Shown: positions 23,529-34,780, numbered from the stretch's first letter. The stretch is DNA of 64,000 nucleotides from Cheiracanthium punctorium (GCA_038373885.1 JAWZYV010001796.1:645501-709500); one strand, 5' to 3'. A program made the numbers and translations. The notes: generated by a model from the letters alone, not told the origin.

Positions 23529-24609
23529 AACTGTACAAAGTTTGCCTTTGCTTTGATTAATCAGAGAATTCTTAGCAGTTCTGTTAATGGTAATCATTAT
23601 TTTGTTATGTGGTGCTGTAAGTGTGGCTGGTAATACAATTCCCGCTGCTATACACTGCATCCCGTTTCGCTATTTAATCAGCCTTATCGTGTTCCCGTAT
23701 GTCAGTATGGCTGGTAATCCTTTGAGGGAAAATGGTCCAACCGGTTTCTATCAACTCCGCCAGCTTTACTCGGCAATGGATGTACGAAGACAGTCTGTAG
23801 AGCTGTTATTGCTAACAACCGAAAGGACAGTTCGAGAATCAGCCAGAACGACGCTTCGGCCTGTGGGAACGGTTAAAGTCTGAAGGCTATTGCCTGCTTC
23901 ATGCATTGCACAAACCTCGCCATCAAATTTACTGGTGTTTCTTTCCACTACTTTGTAGCCCTCGAACAGACAGCAGTACCAAACAGCACCAGCTCCATTA
24001 AGCTCTAATATGAAAGATACAACTGTGTACATTTGAATCCATTCTGCAGTCTGTACAAGCTGTAGATAGTTCCAAGGGCGCTACTACGTAGCTCGAAGGT
24101 GTTTATTCGCCCTTTCCAAATATTCAGCATGTTAATTGATACCAGTGGTAGCTCACTTGAGAACGAAATTTCATATATATTTAATCGTAAACATCCATGA
24201 AAAAAATAATTATTGCAATAATTAGAAAAAAATTGTTACCAAAGCCTTTAATTTATAGTAAAATAACTCATGCATAATTGACAAACTTTGACTTTTGCCA
24301 TTTTGAACAGTGGCCCTGTTCTCTGTACGGGAGGAAGCAGCTTCTATCTAACACTCATAATTAATGATTTTCCATTCAGAGGAGCATGTTTTTTATACAT
24401 TCAAATTGTTTTAGTCTTAACGACAACATTTCAACACTGAAGCAATCAACTCTTAGAGTCGGACTCGTGCATCAGTTAAAGATACGATGCAGCTCGACCA
24501 CGGAGCAGAAGATTATCAAATCGAACAGAGGTAATCCTTGAGACAGTGCATGAGAGAACTGAATGGAACAACGGAACGATATCTCGTGACCAAGGTGTCA
24601 ACTACAAGC
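23529..24609. other. Stretch without recognisable genes
   Basis: A 98-codon forward frame at 23587-23883 and an 88-codon reverse frame over the same bases overlap each other and neither shows known motifs; the forward one has a hydrophobic start. I do not call a gene. A lone copy of the foldback terminus is at 24272. Confidence 0.45.
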
Positions 24610-24653
24610 CAAGATGCGTTATCTTTTCTTGTAGCACAAGATAACGCATCTTG
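24610..24653. repeat. Perfect 16-bp hairpin
   Basis: CAAGATGCGTTATCTT at 24610-24625 is followed by a 12-base loop and then its exact reverse complement at 24638-24653. No T-run follows and no matching element was found elsewhere in the window. Confidence 0.85.
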
Positions 24654-24992
24654 ATTGCTTGATTCTTGTCAACACAGATTTGATTCTTGTAACACAGCAT
24701 ATAACAACCTATACCGTGTGCAGTATCACCATGCGCAAGTCGATAAGACACTGAGCATAGTAGATGGCTGAAGTGCGAGGGTTCCGCGATAGACGGGCTG
24801 ACCGCTCGTCAATCGATCTAACCGTCTGGTGTATTGGTTGGTCTTCTCCAGATGTTATAACCCCTTAAAATGGCCTCCGTAAAGGCACTCTCTTTGGCAG
24901 ATGCCTCTCGCGTAGGCTTCCCATAACACAAAGCACAAGCACACAACCTTGAAAAATTTTGTTATTTTTATTCATAATTTTCACATACTGAA
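24654..24992. other. Stretch without recognisable genes
   Basis: A short direct repeat (TTGATTCTTGT twice, near 24659 and 24680) is the only feature seen. Confidence 0.4.
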
Positions 24993-25423
24993 GGGTGATT
25001 ATAATTAAACTTCCCCTAAATATTGTAGCTGAAACAGGTTCTCTGTGCAACCAACTTTGTCACAGGGGCTGTACATGAGATGCGCCCGAGAAAAACTTTT
25101 GAGGTTTACTTCAAAAAATGTCCGCAAATGGGGTTTCGCATTAAAATACAGCTAATATAACAATGAAAATGAACTCGGAATGTTCAAACAATTTCAGCAT
25201 TAATCCGAAACAGTTTTTGAACAATTATTAAGTAATTTAGGTTATTTCTTGAGCTGAATTTACCAGTTTTCAATGCAAAGCGCCACCTAGAGAACATTTT
25301 TCAAGTCAAAATTTTCCTTGAGTACGTCTCATTGTACCGTTCATAAGCCATGTTAGTGGCAATCTGCTCTCTCACTTTAAATGCAGAATGATCTTGATTG
25401 GGGAAGTTTACTTATAATAAGCC
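24993..25423. mobile_element. TIR MITE with (G)GTGATTATAATTAAACTT ends
   Basis: The left GGGTGATTATAATTAAACTT followed by CCCC is matched inverted on the right by GGGG-AAGTTTACTTATAATAAGCC. The arms are about 24 bp with a few mismatches. The target duplication is not clear, so the superfamily is left open. No coding. Confidence 0.7.
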
Positions 25424-26678
25424 AAGATATATAAACTATTTGAACTATTATATATTTTTATTTATTTATATTGTATTTTAATTATCTTATAGTCAAAGTT
25501 TATTTTCATACCAATTCATTAACGAAGATTTTGAATAAGTCACAATTTATCTTTCTACATAGCTTTTAATTTTTGTTTCTAAAAAAATGTTTGTCCTAAT
25601 TAAGCTCTGTATCCGATCTCCTAAACCTTTTATATTTAGATTTTAATTAAATGGCAAGTGAAACGATTAGTTGGATAAAACGTGCACTTTATATCCAATA
25701 ATACGTAACAGAGCTTTAATAAAGTCTCTGATTATCTTCAAGGAGCATGTTCCTAAGAAGGTTAATAGAATCGTAATAGATCTTCTGATAAAAAGGTAGT
25801 ATAAATTCTTGTTTTTTAGTCAGGTAATAGTGATCATTAGTGATATTAATTGTTTCAGAGTCCTTAAGAATGAAGTGTCATGAAAATTATATGCTGTAAT
25901 AAAGCGTTTAAGCTTTTTTTTTTCCTTTTTTGACTCAGATGAAGTGTTCCGATGTTATATGATCGTTTCAGGGTAAACATTTGGTTTCTGAAAACATTGG
26001 TAAATGATCACAGTACCTTGTATATGGTTAATGTGACCTTCAGATTGTTGAAACTCTTTATACGGGGTATCACGGAAATTCGTGTACAAACTTGGAGGGG
26101 AGGTAGACAGCATTGTTGGGAACCATGATTACATAGGAAAGCACGGATGGTAAATCGATAGGTGACGCTGTACGCGAGTTAATTATTCATTAATCAAAGT
26201 TAAAATTAGAAAACCAATTAAAATTAGCAAAATTAAGAATACATCTCGAAGAAAACATTGTACGAATATTTATATAATTTTACAATACTTTAAAATTTCA
26301 TGGATTTCAATAAAACAAGAACCTCTAGCTATATTCAGAAAATATCATTTTGAAATATGTAATCTGAATTAATAATTTTCATTATTTTAGGATTTCATGA
26401 AATAAAAATGAATTTATTTATAAGCTGTGGAAAGTTTCGATACATTTGCTACCAATTATCATTTATGAATAACATTTTACGTATTGAAAAAAAAATATGT
26501 TTTCATATGCAGAAATAAATTTTCTGATTGTCTAATATTTATATAATTATAAACTATGTAAACACATGCTGGGGTTATTCTTCTCTTTAAAATATTTATA
26601 GCATAAAAGATAATAATCATACATATTTTTACAGCTTACAGAAAATAAAATCTAAACATTTTATAATTTTACTTGGAT
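25424..26678. other. AT-rich stretch with a possible repeat island
   Basis: Around 26055-26175 is a GC-richer block (GGGGTATCACGGAAATTCGT and downstream) that looks like a transposon piece by composition. Its other end was not found. No gene. Confidence 0.4.
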
Positions 26679-26967
26679 TTAACCCATTATTGCCTGGATA
26701 TTTTTGCGACTTTCTTCGATTTTTACTGATAACAGAAATAATACATAAATTTCTGATGTCAACTTCTTGAACAAGGGATGTTTTTTTTAAAAATCATTAT
26801 GCATAAAAAGTGAAATATCAACATTCTACTTGGTCATGTTAAAATATTTTGTAGAGTTGAGGCTCAATACTCATGAATAAAGGCTAGGAAAAATAAATAA
26901 CGTTTTCAACTAATAGCGAAAATGCGAAAATAGCACAAAAAAGGGACACTAGGCATAAATGGGTTAA
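26679..26967 (-). mobile_element. TTAA-flanked MITE family II (piggyBac-like), copy 1
   Basis: TTAA at 26679-26682 and 26964-26967. The ends are CCCATTATTGCCTGGATA and CTAGGCATAAATGGG. The interior words GCGACTTTCTTCGATTTT, TTTCTGATGTCAACTT and GGACACTAGGCATAAATGGG recur in copies 2 and 3. It is about 280 bp with no coding. Ends and duplication suggest piggyBac-type mobilisation. Strand is set relative to copy 3, which lies inverted. Confidence 0.85.
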
Positions 26968-27429
26968 AAATAAAATGCTTGTGCTTTGGTATATGTTGAA
27001 TAATTTATACAATTAAATTAAACCTTAGTATGGTATGCTTAAGGGCAATTATGCTAATATATTATGTTATGTTAGAAAATACATAAAAATATAGTCCTAA
27101 TTAAGAGTTGTGTACATTTCTAATTTTTCCAAAAAGAAACAGTGCACAGAAACATTTGTTATTTAATGTTTTCTACCTTCTTAAGCAATCTTTTCTTTTA
27201 AAACATTTTTAAGGTAAGAATTTGAACTTTATAAACGTATAAAATTCATGAACTTCTCAATGACCAGCATCTACTAAATCATTATAGACAATCTAAAAAC
27301 GATCAATCAATGCCCTCAACAGTATATAGTTGAACAGAATAAATACCAATCTCTTGGCCAGAAAAAAAGTTTAAATAAAATAAAAGTCTTTTTTTTTAAA
27401 GTTCAACAATACCTTCGCGTAACTAAATC
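26968..27429. other. AT-rich stretch without recognisable genes
   Basis: No supportable feature is visible. Confidence 0.4.
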
Positions 27430-27680
27430 AAAACTGGAGAAGAAATTTCTCACAAAATCAGCTCCTGTTAAGCAGATACGATGGGAAAATTTTCTTGTGA
27501 GAGTGCAGAATATTGATGAATGATGGTCAGAAGATGATTATGTCGTCCAAACCCCTTTGCAATCCATCAAAACTTTTAGATTTTTTTCACCCTCTTACGC
27601 ATGTGTATAATTAACTATAAATAAATTTTTGAATAAAACGTTTTGGTTTAAGAGTGAAATACTTGGCTTTCAAATCATTC
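27430..27680 (+). repeat. Three-copy non-coding repeat, copy 1
   Basis: The copy shares with 28341-28660 and 32801-33085 a core near 27514-27580 (AGAAGATGATTATGTCGTCC, then TTTGCAATCCATCAAAA and CTTTTAGA). The flanks, including AGAAGAAATTTCT upstream and ATTAACTATAAATAAA downstream, are more diverged. No terminal repeats and no open frame are conserved between copies. Confidence 0.65.
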
Positions 27681-28340
27681 AGCGAAGCAAAAGAACTCTT
27701 CATTTATTAGTTTATGAAAAATTCAGTAGCCATTGAATTGAAAGTTTAAAATGAATAGTTTAAGACATAAAATATTCAGATTGTAAATTAACAAAGATAA
27801 AAACCGTAATGCAAAGTATTGAAAGTAAATTTCACTATTATTGGATGCTTTATTAACAAAAAATATGTTAAGTGAATAATTATTCAACATCATAACTGAA
27901 AACGGGTGTAAGTGATCTAGTTTTCATATACATTATTTTGTTTAAACTTTAATACCATTAAAGTGGCTGAATTATACGATAAATTTATTTGCTATTCTTC
28001 TTAGTATATAACAAACATTTTTATTAAAAATTATATGCTAAAAATTTTGTAATTTTTCTAATTGCTATCTAATGTGTAACTGTGTTTAATTAATATTAAT
28101 AAATATCACGCACAATTATTCTAAACTGGAAATGTATGGTTTTTTTCTTTCACTTTGATGAACGATAGTAGAAAAAATTCAGACTAATTCAATCTGAGTA
28201 GTGATTCCTTTTACCTCAATACATCATTATAGGGTTTTAACTCACTGTCTGGCGCAGTATTCCTTTCTGGACCTTCTGGACCATTAAAAACAAACCAACC
28301 AACCTGAGTAGTGATTTGAGTAAAATAATTATTTACTAGT
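27681..28340. other. AT-rich stretch without recognisable genes
   Basis: Only a short GC-richer patch at 28235-28310 stands out; no gene. Confidence 0.4.
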
Positions 28341-28660
28341 TAAAAATTAAAGTAAAATTCATTCCACAAAATTAAAATTGCAGAAGAAATTTCTATCAAG
28401 AACAGCTTCTATTTAAGTAGATACTATGTAACAGCTTCCAGAATAAACTACCGAACGTTGATAAATGGTCGCCAGAAGATGATTATGTCGTCTAAACACC
28501 TTTTGCAATCCATCAAAAACTTTTAGATATTTTTATCCTTTTATTTACGTTTAAGGATGATTAATTAAAATAAACTGTTGCATTAAGTACAAACTTTTAA
28601 TATGCTTAGCTATTAAAATATTTCACGGTGCAAAATAGCTGATTGGATAACTGACTGTTT
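28341..28660 (+). repeat. Three-copy non-coding repeat, copy 2
   Basis: The core near 28459-28528 (CCAGAAGATGATTATGTCG, TTTTGCAATCCATCAAAAAC) is closest to copy 1, and the right part (GATGATTAATTAAAAT, TGTTGCATTAA, then GCAAAATAGCTG) is closest to copy 3. Confidence 0.65.
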
Positions 28661-28945
28661 TAAACTTCATAGGTTTTAAAGTAAAAGCTTTAATAAAAAT
28701 CAAAAGAAAGATAAATTTTAAAGTTGAATTGTAAAATTTTAGTGAGATACAAACGCATATGAAACCTATGAAAGATTTATTTGCACTTGAAAAGTAAATT
28801 TAAAAATTCAGTTTAAATTTTTTTGCGTAGCTGAAAGGAAAAATTTTGAGTTAAAACGCGTGCTTATGATTCTGGGGTATTTTAAAGAAAAATAAATTTA
28901 TAAAAGTTTTTTGAGGAAAAGGGCCTGTATACATTGGAAATATTA

Positions 28946-29821
28946 GGGAAAGGTGGCCTAAAATGATCTTAGCGGGAAAAACGATCCAGACATGTTTTCT
29001 TACATACAGATAGTGCTATCTACCGGATAACACATAAACTAGTTGTGCCAAGTGAAGAAGCGATGGCGGTATTCAAGCGATCATAGTATTACGCGCCTAA
29101 AAATTGTGTGCTATAACATCTGTTATAAGTACTTCCTTTCCTGTCCATTTAGATATGCAGTCTTTCATGTACAGAAATATGGCTTGGTTTACTGAATGGA
29201 GTATGCTTTTTAGATGGGAATTACACTTGCTAAGTTTGTTATGTTTCTCGGTGTCATCCAGTAATCTGATCCATGAAATGGGCTGTGGCTTGTTACGTGA
29301 TCCATCGGCTAAAGAAAATCTAGTACCGGGTCCTGGCCTTCATGGAAGCCCTTCAACCGCTCTTAAAATGCTTGACTTTCGCAAATCTTTCTCTTTCAGT
29401 TCACGTGATAGCCAACAATTTCGAAAGAAAAAGAAATCAAGCATTTTGAGAAAAAAAAAACACTTTTTTATTTTAAAATTTTCATAAAATGAATTATGTG
29501 TGCTTATTTTATTGAAAAACCTATATTATTTCAATTACTTCATTCATTATATAGTTTATTCTACCGATAAAAACAATATACAATTATTTTCAAGTGAAGG
29601 ATCATTTTGCCCTTGGGTGAGGGTGAAATGATCCTTGGTACACTTTTTCAAAATTCTGTTTTTTTCACTACTCAGTGTGGGTCTAAAATATTATTAAAAT
29701 ATGTTTATAATGTAAAATATAGTGTAAAAGTATAATAGTAAAGGTTCAAAATTTTATGTAACATTAATGTTATTTATGCAAGTTTTCCCCTTAAGGGGAT
29801 CATTTTGGGCCACCTCCCCCC
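28946..29821. mobile_element. TIR element with GGTGGCCYAAAATGATC ends
   Basis: GGTGGCCTAAAATGATC at 28952-28968 is matched inverted by GATCATTTTGGGCCACC at 29798-29814, with G runs outside. A central hairpin, AAGGATCATTT at 29597-29607 with AAATGATCCTT at 29626-29636, repeats the terminal motif. The span is about 876 bp. The target duplication is not certain. A 127-codon forward frame (29104-29487) and an 80-codon reverse stretch (29097-29339) lie inside; neither has a recognised domain, so no transposase is called. Confidence 0.65.
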
Positions 29822-30093
29822 GATAATTAATTAGTTTTGTTTATGGAGTCGCATTAACTAAGGTAGATTTTGGATGTAAAATAGGTACATATGATGTAGA
29901 TCCATGCAGACAGTTTTCATGTGATCAATGACAGGGACATTAGCATATTCCCTATTTGGAAATGCATGCTTTGAATTCAAAGTCTCTTGTAAGAGTAATA
30001 CAAAAAATTTGCTCTACTTTAAGCTTTATCGATAATTACTGAATTGTGCTACCGTAATATTCCATGCACTTCTCCAGCGTATGTATGTATATA

Positions 30094-31729
30094 CAGTGGC
30101 GCTCATAAGTTTCAGGCCAGATAAAAAATTTGTTATTTTTAAGAGAAAATTATGCACGAACCAAATATATTTGGCTTAAAAACAAGGAATACGCAAAATA
30201 AGAAATTTGACGCCGCTGGCCTACACTGGCGAATTAATATAAAACCTGCGCATCGAGAAATTACACTATTATACGCTCAAAAGTTTCCGGCCAGTCAGTT
30301 CAATGTTGGTTTTTCGCCTGCTGATTTATGGTAAGGCCGTTTGAACGTTTTCTATTTAAGAAACATATCTTGTCCGTCAAAATGAAAACCAGTTCGAAAA
30401 GTATTTGGTGTAAAAGAGTGATTAGTTTATCCAAGAAAGGCAAATCCTCTCGTGAGATAGGAGAACTTCTGTCGATGGGAAAATCCACAGTAAACGATAT
30501 TTAAAAAAAATATCGAGCTGATTTTGGAGTTCATGACATTTCTCGAAGTGGAAGACCGCGGAAGACCACCATACAAGTAGACATATTAATAAAAAGGAAG
30601 TCAACTGCTGACCCAGGTAAAACTGCTAATGATATTGCCCAAGAATTATGGGAAGGAAATCTTGCTGATGTCAGCCGTATGACAGTTTCAAGGCGTCAGC
30701 ATGATGTAGGACTCTTTGGTAGAGTTGCAGTGTAAAAAAACTTTCATTAGTAAAAAAAATAAGACAGCCCGACTTGAGTTTGCATTATTGCATAAAGACT
30801 GCTCTGATAAAAATGGGTCAAAAGTACTTTTTTCGGATGAGTCACAGTTCAACCTCTACGGAAGCGATGGTGGGGAGGGGCAATATGTACGACGACCTCA
30901 AGGTAAAAGATACAACTGCAAATACCGGGTTCCTACAATAAAACACTGTGGAGGACATGTTATGGTCTGGGGAGCATTTTCTGCAAAAGGTGTCGGTCCT
31001 TTAGTACAAATCCCCGTCAAGATGAAAGGCGTTATGTACCAGGACAATTTGCAACGTCATGTACTACCATATGCGTGAGAGAAATTGAATAAAATTTGGG
31101 TATTTCAGCAGGATTATGATCCGAAGCATACGTGCACGATTGTGAAGACATGATGTCCTCAGAAAGAATACATGCAATGAAGTGGCCCTCACAATAACCC
31201 GATTGAAATCCTTTGGAATGAACTTAATTGACGTGTGCGAGTGCATACGTACTCAAATTGCGCTGATTTTTTTCAAAAATTGCACGAGGAAAGGAACAAA
31301 TTTACTCTTGACTATATTAAACTACTTATTGAATCTATGCCTCGTCGCTGTGCTGCTGTTATTGCTGCTAAAGGTATGTCTAGAGTAGTGTACAATAATA
31401 TGTGTACAATAATACAAATTAGGATTTGTAGTGTACACTAATACATATACTGACTGTATATAATATAATTGAACACTATAAATTTAATAAAACCTATTTA
31501 TTACCATAATCGACCAGTGTGGCCGGATATTTTTGAACACGTGTATTTGTTACAAAAATGAACATTTCCAATAAAAATATTTAGACAAGTATTTCTTCCT
31601 TTAAAATACATTCCTTAATACAATGCTAAAATTATATATAAGTATTAATTCCAGGCACCCGAATATATAAAAATAATTCCCAAATTTTGCAATGTATTAG
31701 TACTGGCCGGAAACTTATGAGCGCCACTG
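30094..31729 (+). mobile_element. Full-length Tc1-type transposon, 1636 bp
   Basis: The ends are inverted repeats CAGTGGCGCTCATAAGTTTC and, at the right, the complement ending CACTG; TA lies on both sides (30092-30093, 31730-31731). Length and single internal transposase gene are normal for Tc1. The gene is broken, so this copy is not autonomous. A third, solitary copy of the terminal word sits 12 bases beyond the right end. Confidence 0.92.
30382..31378 (+). pseudogene. Tc1-type DD34E transposase, inactivated
   Basis: The product would be a Tc1-family transposase of about 330 residues acting in the nucleus on the flanking inverted repeats. The chosen start is the ATG at 30382 (MKTSSKSIWCKR). 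The N-terminal helix-turn-helix reads LSKKGKSSREIGELLSMGKS, followed by an in-frame TAA near 30500 and a second domain with SRSGRPRKTT. After a frameshift near 30720 the catalytic part follows: first Asp in LFSDESQFNLYGSDG, second Asp in FQQDYDPKHT, and the Glu in NPIEILWNELN. The C-terminal ends AVIAAKG. All three catalytic acidic residues are still present, but several stops (near 30498, 31077 and 31150) and at least one frameshift kill the gene. The DD34E identity is solid. Confidence 0.9.
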
Positions 31730-31741
31730 TATATATATATA

Positions 31742-31758
31742 CAGTGGCGCTCATAAGT
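31742..31758 (+). repeat. Solitary Tc1 terminal repeat fragment
   Basis: ACAGTGGCGCTCATAAGT, identical to the outer 17 bases of the adjacent Tc1 left end, lies in direct orientation just beyond its right end, separated by (TA)n and followed by (CA)n. Confidence 0.85.
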
Positions 31759-32292
31759 ACACACACACACTTGTGGTTTCTAATTCTTACTTCTGGCTGT
31801 TATATTTTTATTGCGAGGTATGTCTTATTTGCAGTATATATTGTGCTTTACTTATTAGTTATATATATATGTGTGTGTGTGTGTAGCATTTATTATGATT
31901 AAACATATTTATTTTCGTTCACCTTTTAAAATCAAATTATAAATGCAAACCAAGTTATCGAAGCAAATACGTCAGTTTTATTTTTTTCATTTTTTGACAT
32001 AATTTAATCTATTAAAATCGTAGTTATATATATATATATAATACAAGATATTACAAGAATTTGGCAAGAGTGCGAAACATTTCTTTCTTTCATAATTTTT
32101 GTACGACCCCTGAAACGCGATCATCCGACCTAATTTTTTCCTTCGAGAGTGATTGAAAATTGGTTTAAGTCAGCGTACATTTATCATCATATTTCTGACA
32201 CTTTTGATATAATTCTCAAATTTTGTTCATCCCCTGATTAATGTACGGTGAAAATTTTATCTATTGGGAATTTTCTTCTAAGGGGGGTGGGG
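31759..32292. other. AT-rich stretch with microsatellites
   Basis: (CA)n at 31758-31770, (TA)n/(GT)n at 31860-31886 and (TA)n at 32023-32042. No gene. Confidence 0.6.
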
Positions 32293-32337
32293 TCGTATAC
32301 AAATTTAAAAAGTGTAACTTTTTAAATTTGTATACGA
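32293..32337. repeat. Perfect 20-bp hairpin with 5-base loop
   Basis: TCGTATACAAATTTAAAAAG at 32293-32312, loop TGTAA, then its exact reverse complement at 32318-32337. A related diverged word set (GTAACACTTTTCGAATTTAT then ACGACCC) lies near 54266-54293 in opposite orientation. Confidence 0.9.
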
Positions 32338-32460
32338 TTTTTTACAAATCGTATATATAAATTTAATTAATAAATTTAATTAATAATAGTTATTAAACAT
32401 ATTCGAATTTCTTAATATCTAGTTTTTGAAAATTAAGGAGAGGGATTTTTTCCTAACGCA

Positions 32461-32582
32461 GTCTTTTTTTTTTTTTCCTATATCTAAGCCTCTAAGTCTT
32501 TTTTTCCTATATCTGTGGCAAATGTCTTTTTTTTTCCTATATTAACGTAGTCTTTTTGTCCCAAAATAGACTTTTTTCCTAC
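32461..32582 (+). repeat. Degenerate T-rich tandem repeat
   Basis: The motif GTCTTTTTTT-TCCTATAT recurs four or five times at 25-40-bp spacing. Similar to simple-sequence expansion; no coding. Confidence 0.6.
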
Positions 32583-32800
32583 CGTATTTTGAACAATTTT
32601 GTCAATTTGCATTGTCCACGTATATTTAATAGATAAAAAAATGAAAGCGTGTTATCATATTTTTAGAACATACTGTATGTATGTATGATTCCTGCAGTTC
32701 AATTAACAGCCGCACAAAAAATATCCTTAATGCTCGCTTACATTATTTAAATAGAAGGAATCACCATCCACTGCTGGAAAAAATATACCTTGTATAAAAT

Positions 32801-33085
32801 CAAGACTGCATATAAAAATATTTTCTCCCGTAAGCGTCTTGTATAAAGCAGATATGATGTGAAAAACTCCAGGGGAAGATCCTGAACATTGATGAATGAG
32901 GGCCAGAGGATGATTATGTCATCCAAACACCTACGTGCAATCCATCAAAAACTTTTATTTTCAACCATTAACGTTTTGCAGATGATTAATTAAAAATGAA
33001 TTGTTGCATTAAATTTTCATTCTTGCGTAGCTATGCTCTTAAAATATTTAACGATGCAAAATAACTGTTTGAATAATAAGCTCTA
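32801..33085 (+). repeat. Three-copy non-coding repeat, copy 3
   Basis: The core near 32890-32958 (GATGATTATGTCATCCAAAC, GTGCAATCCATCAAAAACTT) and the right flank GATGATTAATTAAAAATGAA, TGTTGCATTAAATTTT, GATGCAAAATAACTG match copy 2. No shared open frame. Confidence 0.65.
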
Positions 33086-33114
33086 CCCAGTTCGATTACT
33101 ACTGAAGAGATGTA

Positions 33115-33657
33115 TTAACCCTTTGAAGTGCAACCATTTCCCAATGACGAAAAAAGGGCAGCCGTTGCGATCGCTCGATTTAACTATCAGCAACATGGAG
33201 ATCTATCGAATCGTTCATCGCGTGCCACAGATCTAGATACCATTTTTGACACAGACTGGCTGTGCGCCACCAACAAGTTTCTAGATATGTGGCACGCAAT
33301 GGGCCATACCATTCGATGGACCGTCATGGTGCTGGTAGTGAAATCGAGCGATGGCAGCGGCTGCCCTTTTTTCGGCATTGGGCAGTATATCCAGTTGTTC
33401 TTCTCTACCAATGTATATCCATCGTATTCTCCAGTTTTCAGCAGATGATAGTGCTATTAAAAATAATTCTGACTTCCATTTTACAACTAATCGACATTTT
33501 TTGCGGGGAAATTAGCTAAATAGTAAAGTACTCTCGCGCAGTTATGTTATCCTCAAGTATTTTTATAATGATCAAATTTATTCTTCGTGACTAACACCAT
33601 TCGAAATGTCAGAGTTTTGTGTCCATACGGCGAGGACACTGTTAGTTTAAGGGCTAA
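33115..33657 (+). mobile_element. TTAA-flanked MITE family I, copy 2
   Basis: TTAA at 33115-33118 is followed by CCCTTTGAAGTGCAACC. The right end near 33641-33657 reads GTTTAAGGGCTAA, a decayed AAGGGTTAA. The internal arms CGATCGCTCGATTTAACTA and TAGTGAAATCGAGCGATGG are inverted. Several overlapping short frames here, up to 106 codons, are by-products of the repeat. Confidence 0.75.
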
Positions 33658-34134
33658 ACAAGATAGCTTAATCATTCCGATGCTTAGATTATAAAACATT
33701 GTCCAACAGGATCTTATGCATTACTGCAACAGGAATGGTTAATTTATTTGTTACCATCCTGGCAAATAGGCGAGTGCAGCAGTTCTACGCCATGCCCATT
33801 ATTGCTTGAAGTAGTTGAACTTCTCTAAAACTTAATTTAAAGAGTGACTTCCCTTAAACGTAACATATATGAATTCTTTTACTACCCCTCTAAAACAACT
33901 GGTCTTGCCATATGTACAGCATCTGCAATAGGGTTCGTGGAATATAACGTAATAGTGAGAATGCGATACATAATTTCATAGCAGTCGATGCCTTTTAAAA
34001 GCAGAACACGAAAAGTCTGACATACGCAGTGCAAATTAAGGTTTGTATGCAGACATGTAAAGTGAAAATTATAAATATTTTTGAACTTTGATCATGGCAT
34101 CATATTTTGAACTTTGATCATCAATTTTTCATAA
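33658..34134. other. Stretch without recognisable genes
   Basis: A short direct repeat TTTTGAACTTTGATCAT occurs twice near 34079 and 34105. Nothing else. Confidence 0.4.
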
Positions 34135-34346
34135 GAGTGGGCAAAGCGGGTGTCAGAGAAAGCGGCGTGCGCACATACACGCGCGTTATAGCAATTTCTG
34201 AAGATTTTTACTCTGTGGTGCATTTAAGTAAAATTACTGGTTTGCTTAACTTAAAAGAAAAACATATTTTGGATTTTGTATATCTATTTGTAATTCTGTC
34301 TGATTTCCTCGCACAAAGGTGGGCATTTGCCCACGCTTGCCCATAG
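34135..34346. repeat. Possible short inverted-end repeat
   Basis: AGTGGGCAAAGCGGG near 34136 is loosely inverted as CCACGCTTGCCCATAG near 34330-34346. The ends are GC-rich against an AT-rich background, like a MITE, but the arms mismatch and no target duplication is clear. Confidence 0.35.
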
Positions 34347-34510
34347 CTGCCGGCGCCCATGACTTTGTTGAAAATGTTTAATAACAAAATTTAACATCTA
34401 AATACTTTTCGTTATTGTATCTTATATTTTACATATTTCGTTATTGTATCTTAGATGAAACATAATATGCAAGCTATGTAATAGAAAGTGGAGATTTTCC
34501 TTCTAATTTT

Positions 34511-34780
34511 ACTTTCCGAACATGTACCATGTAAGGAAAGTATTGTAATCATGAAAAAATTCAACTTTGAGATTTTGATGTATTACCTCATTTTAAGGTC
34601 TTTTGAATTTATTTGCGCTATTTTTACGGTGATGCGCGCGCGTGTGCGTGTATGAGCGTGAACACGATACCTCCAAAATGATCCATCCGATTGAGCTCAA
34701 ATTTGGTATATATATTATGGACCTCTCTCGTACGACAGGTATTACCAAGTACTGCGCAAGCAATGAATGGAAGTATCTAC
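34511..34780 (+). repeat. Dispersed repeat X, copy 1 (partial)
   Basis: It starts with the palindromic terminus ACTTTCCGAACATGTACC-ATGTAAGGAAAGT at 34511-34541, then ATCATGAAAAAATTCAACTT, a GT-rich run near 34637, and TTGAGCTCAAATTTGG. Copies 2 and 3 lie in the opposite orientation at 36331 and 58862. Superfamily unknown. Confidence 0.65.

Noticed and set aside
23587..24032. Overlapping forward (98 codons) and reverse (88 codons) frames
   Set aside because: Mutually overlapping, no motifs, no splice or start context that favours either.
26055..26175. GC-richer block suggesting a transposon end
   Set aside because: Only one side could be seen; no inverted or direct partner within the window.
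29104..29487. 127-codon forward frame
   Set aside because: Lies inside a TIR element, ends in poly-Lys/Phe from A/T runs, and has no domain.
33128..33448. 106-codon forward frame and several overlapping frames
   Set aside because: They lie within a TTAA-flanked MITE whose other copies have different frames.
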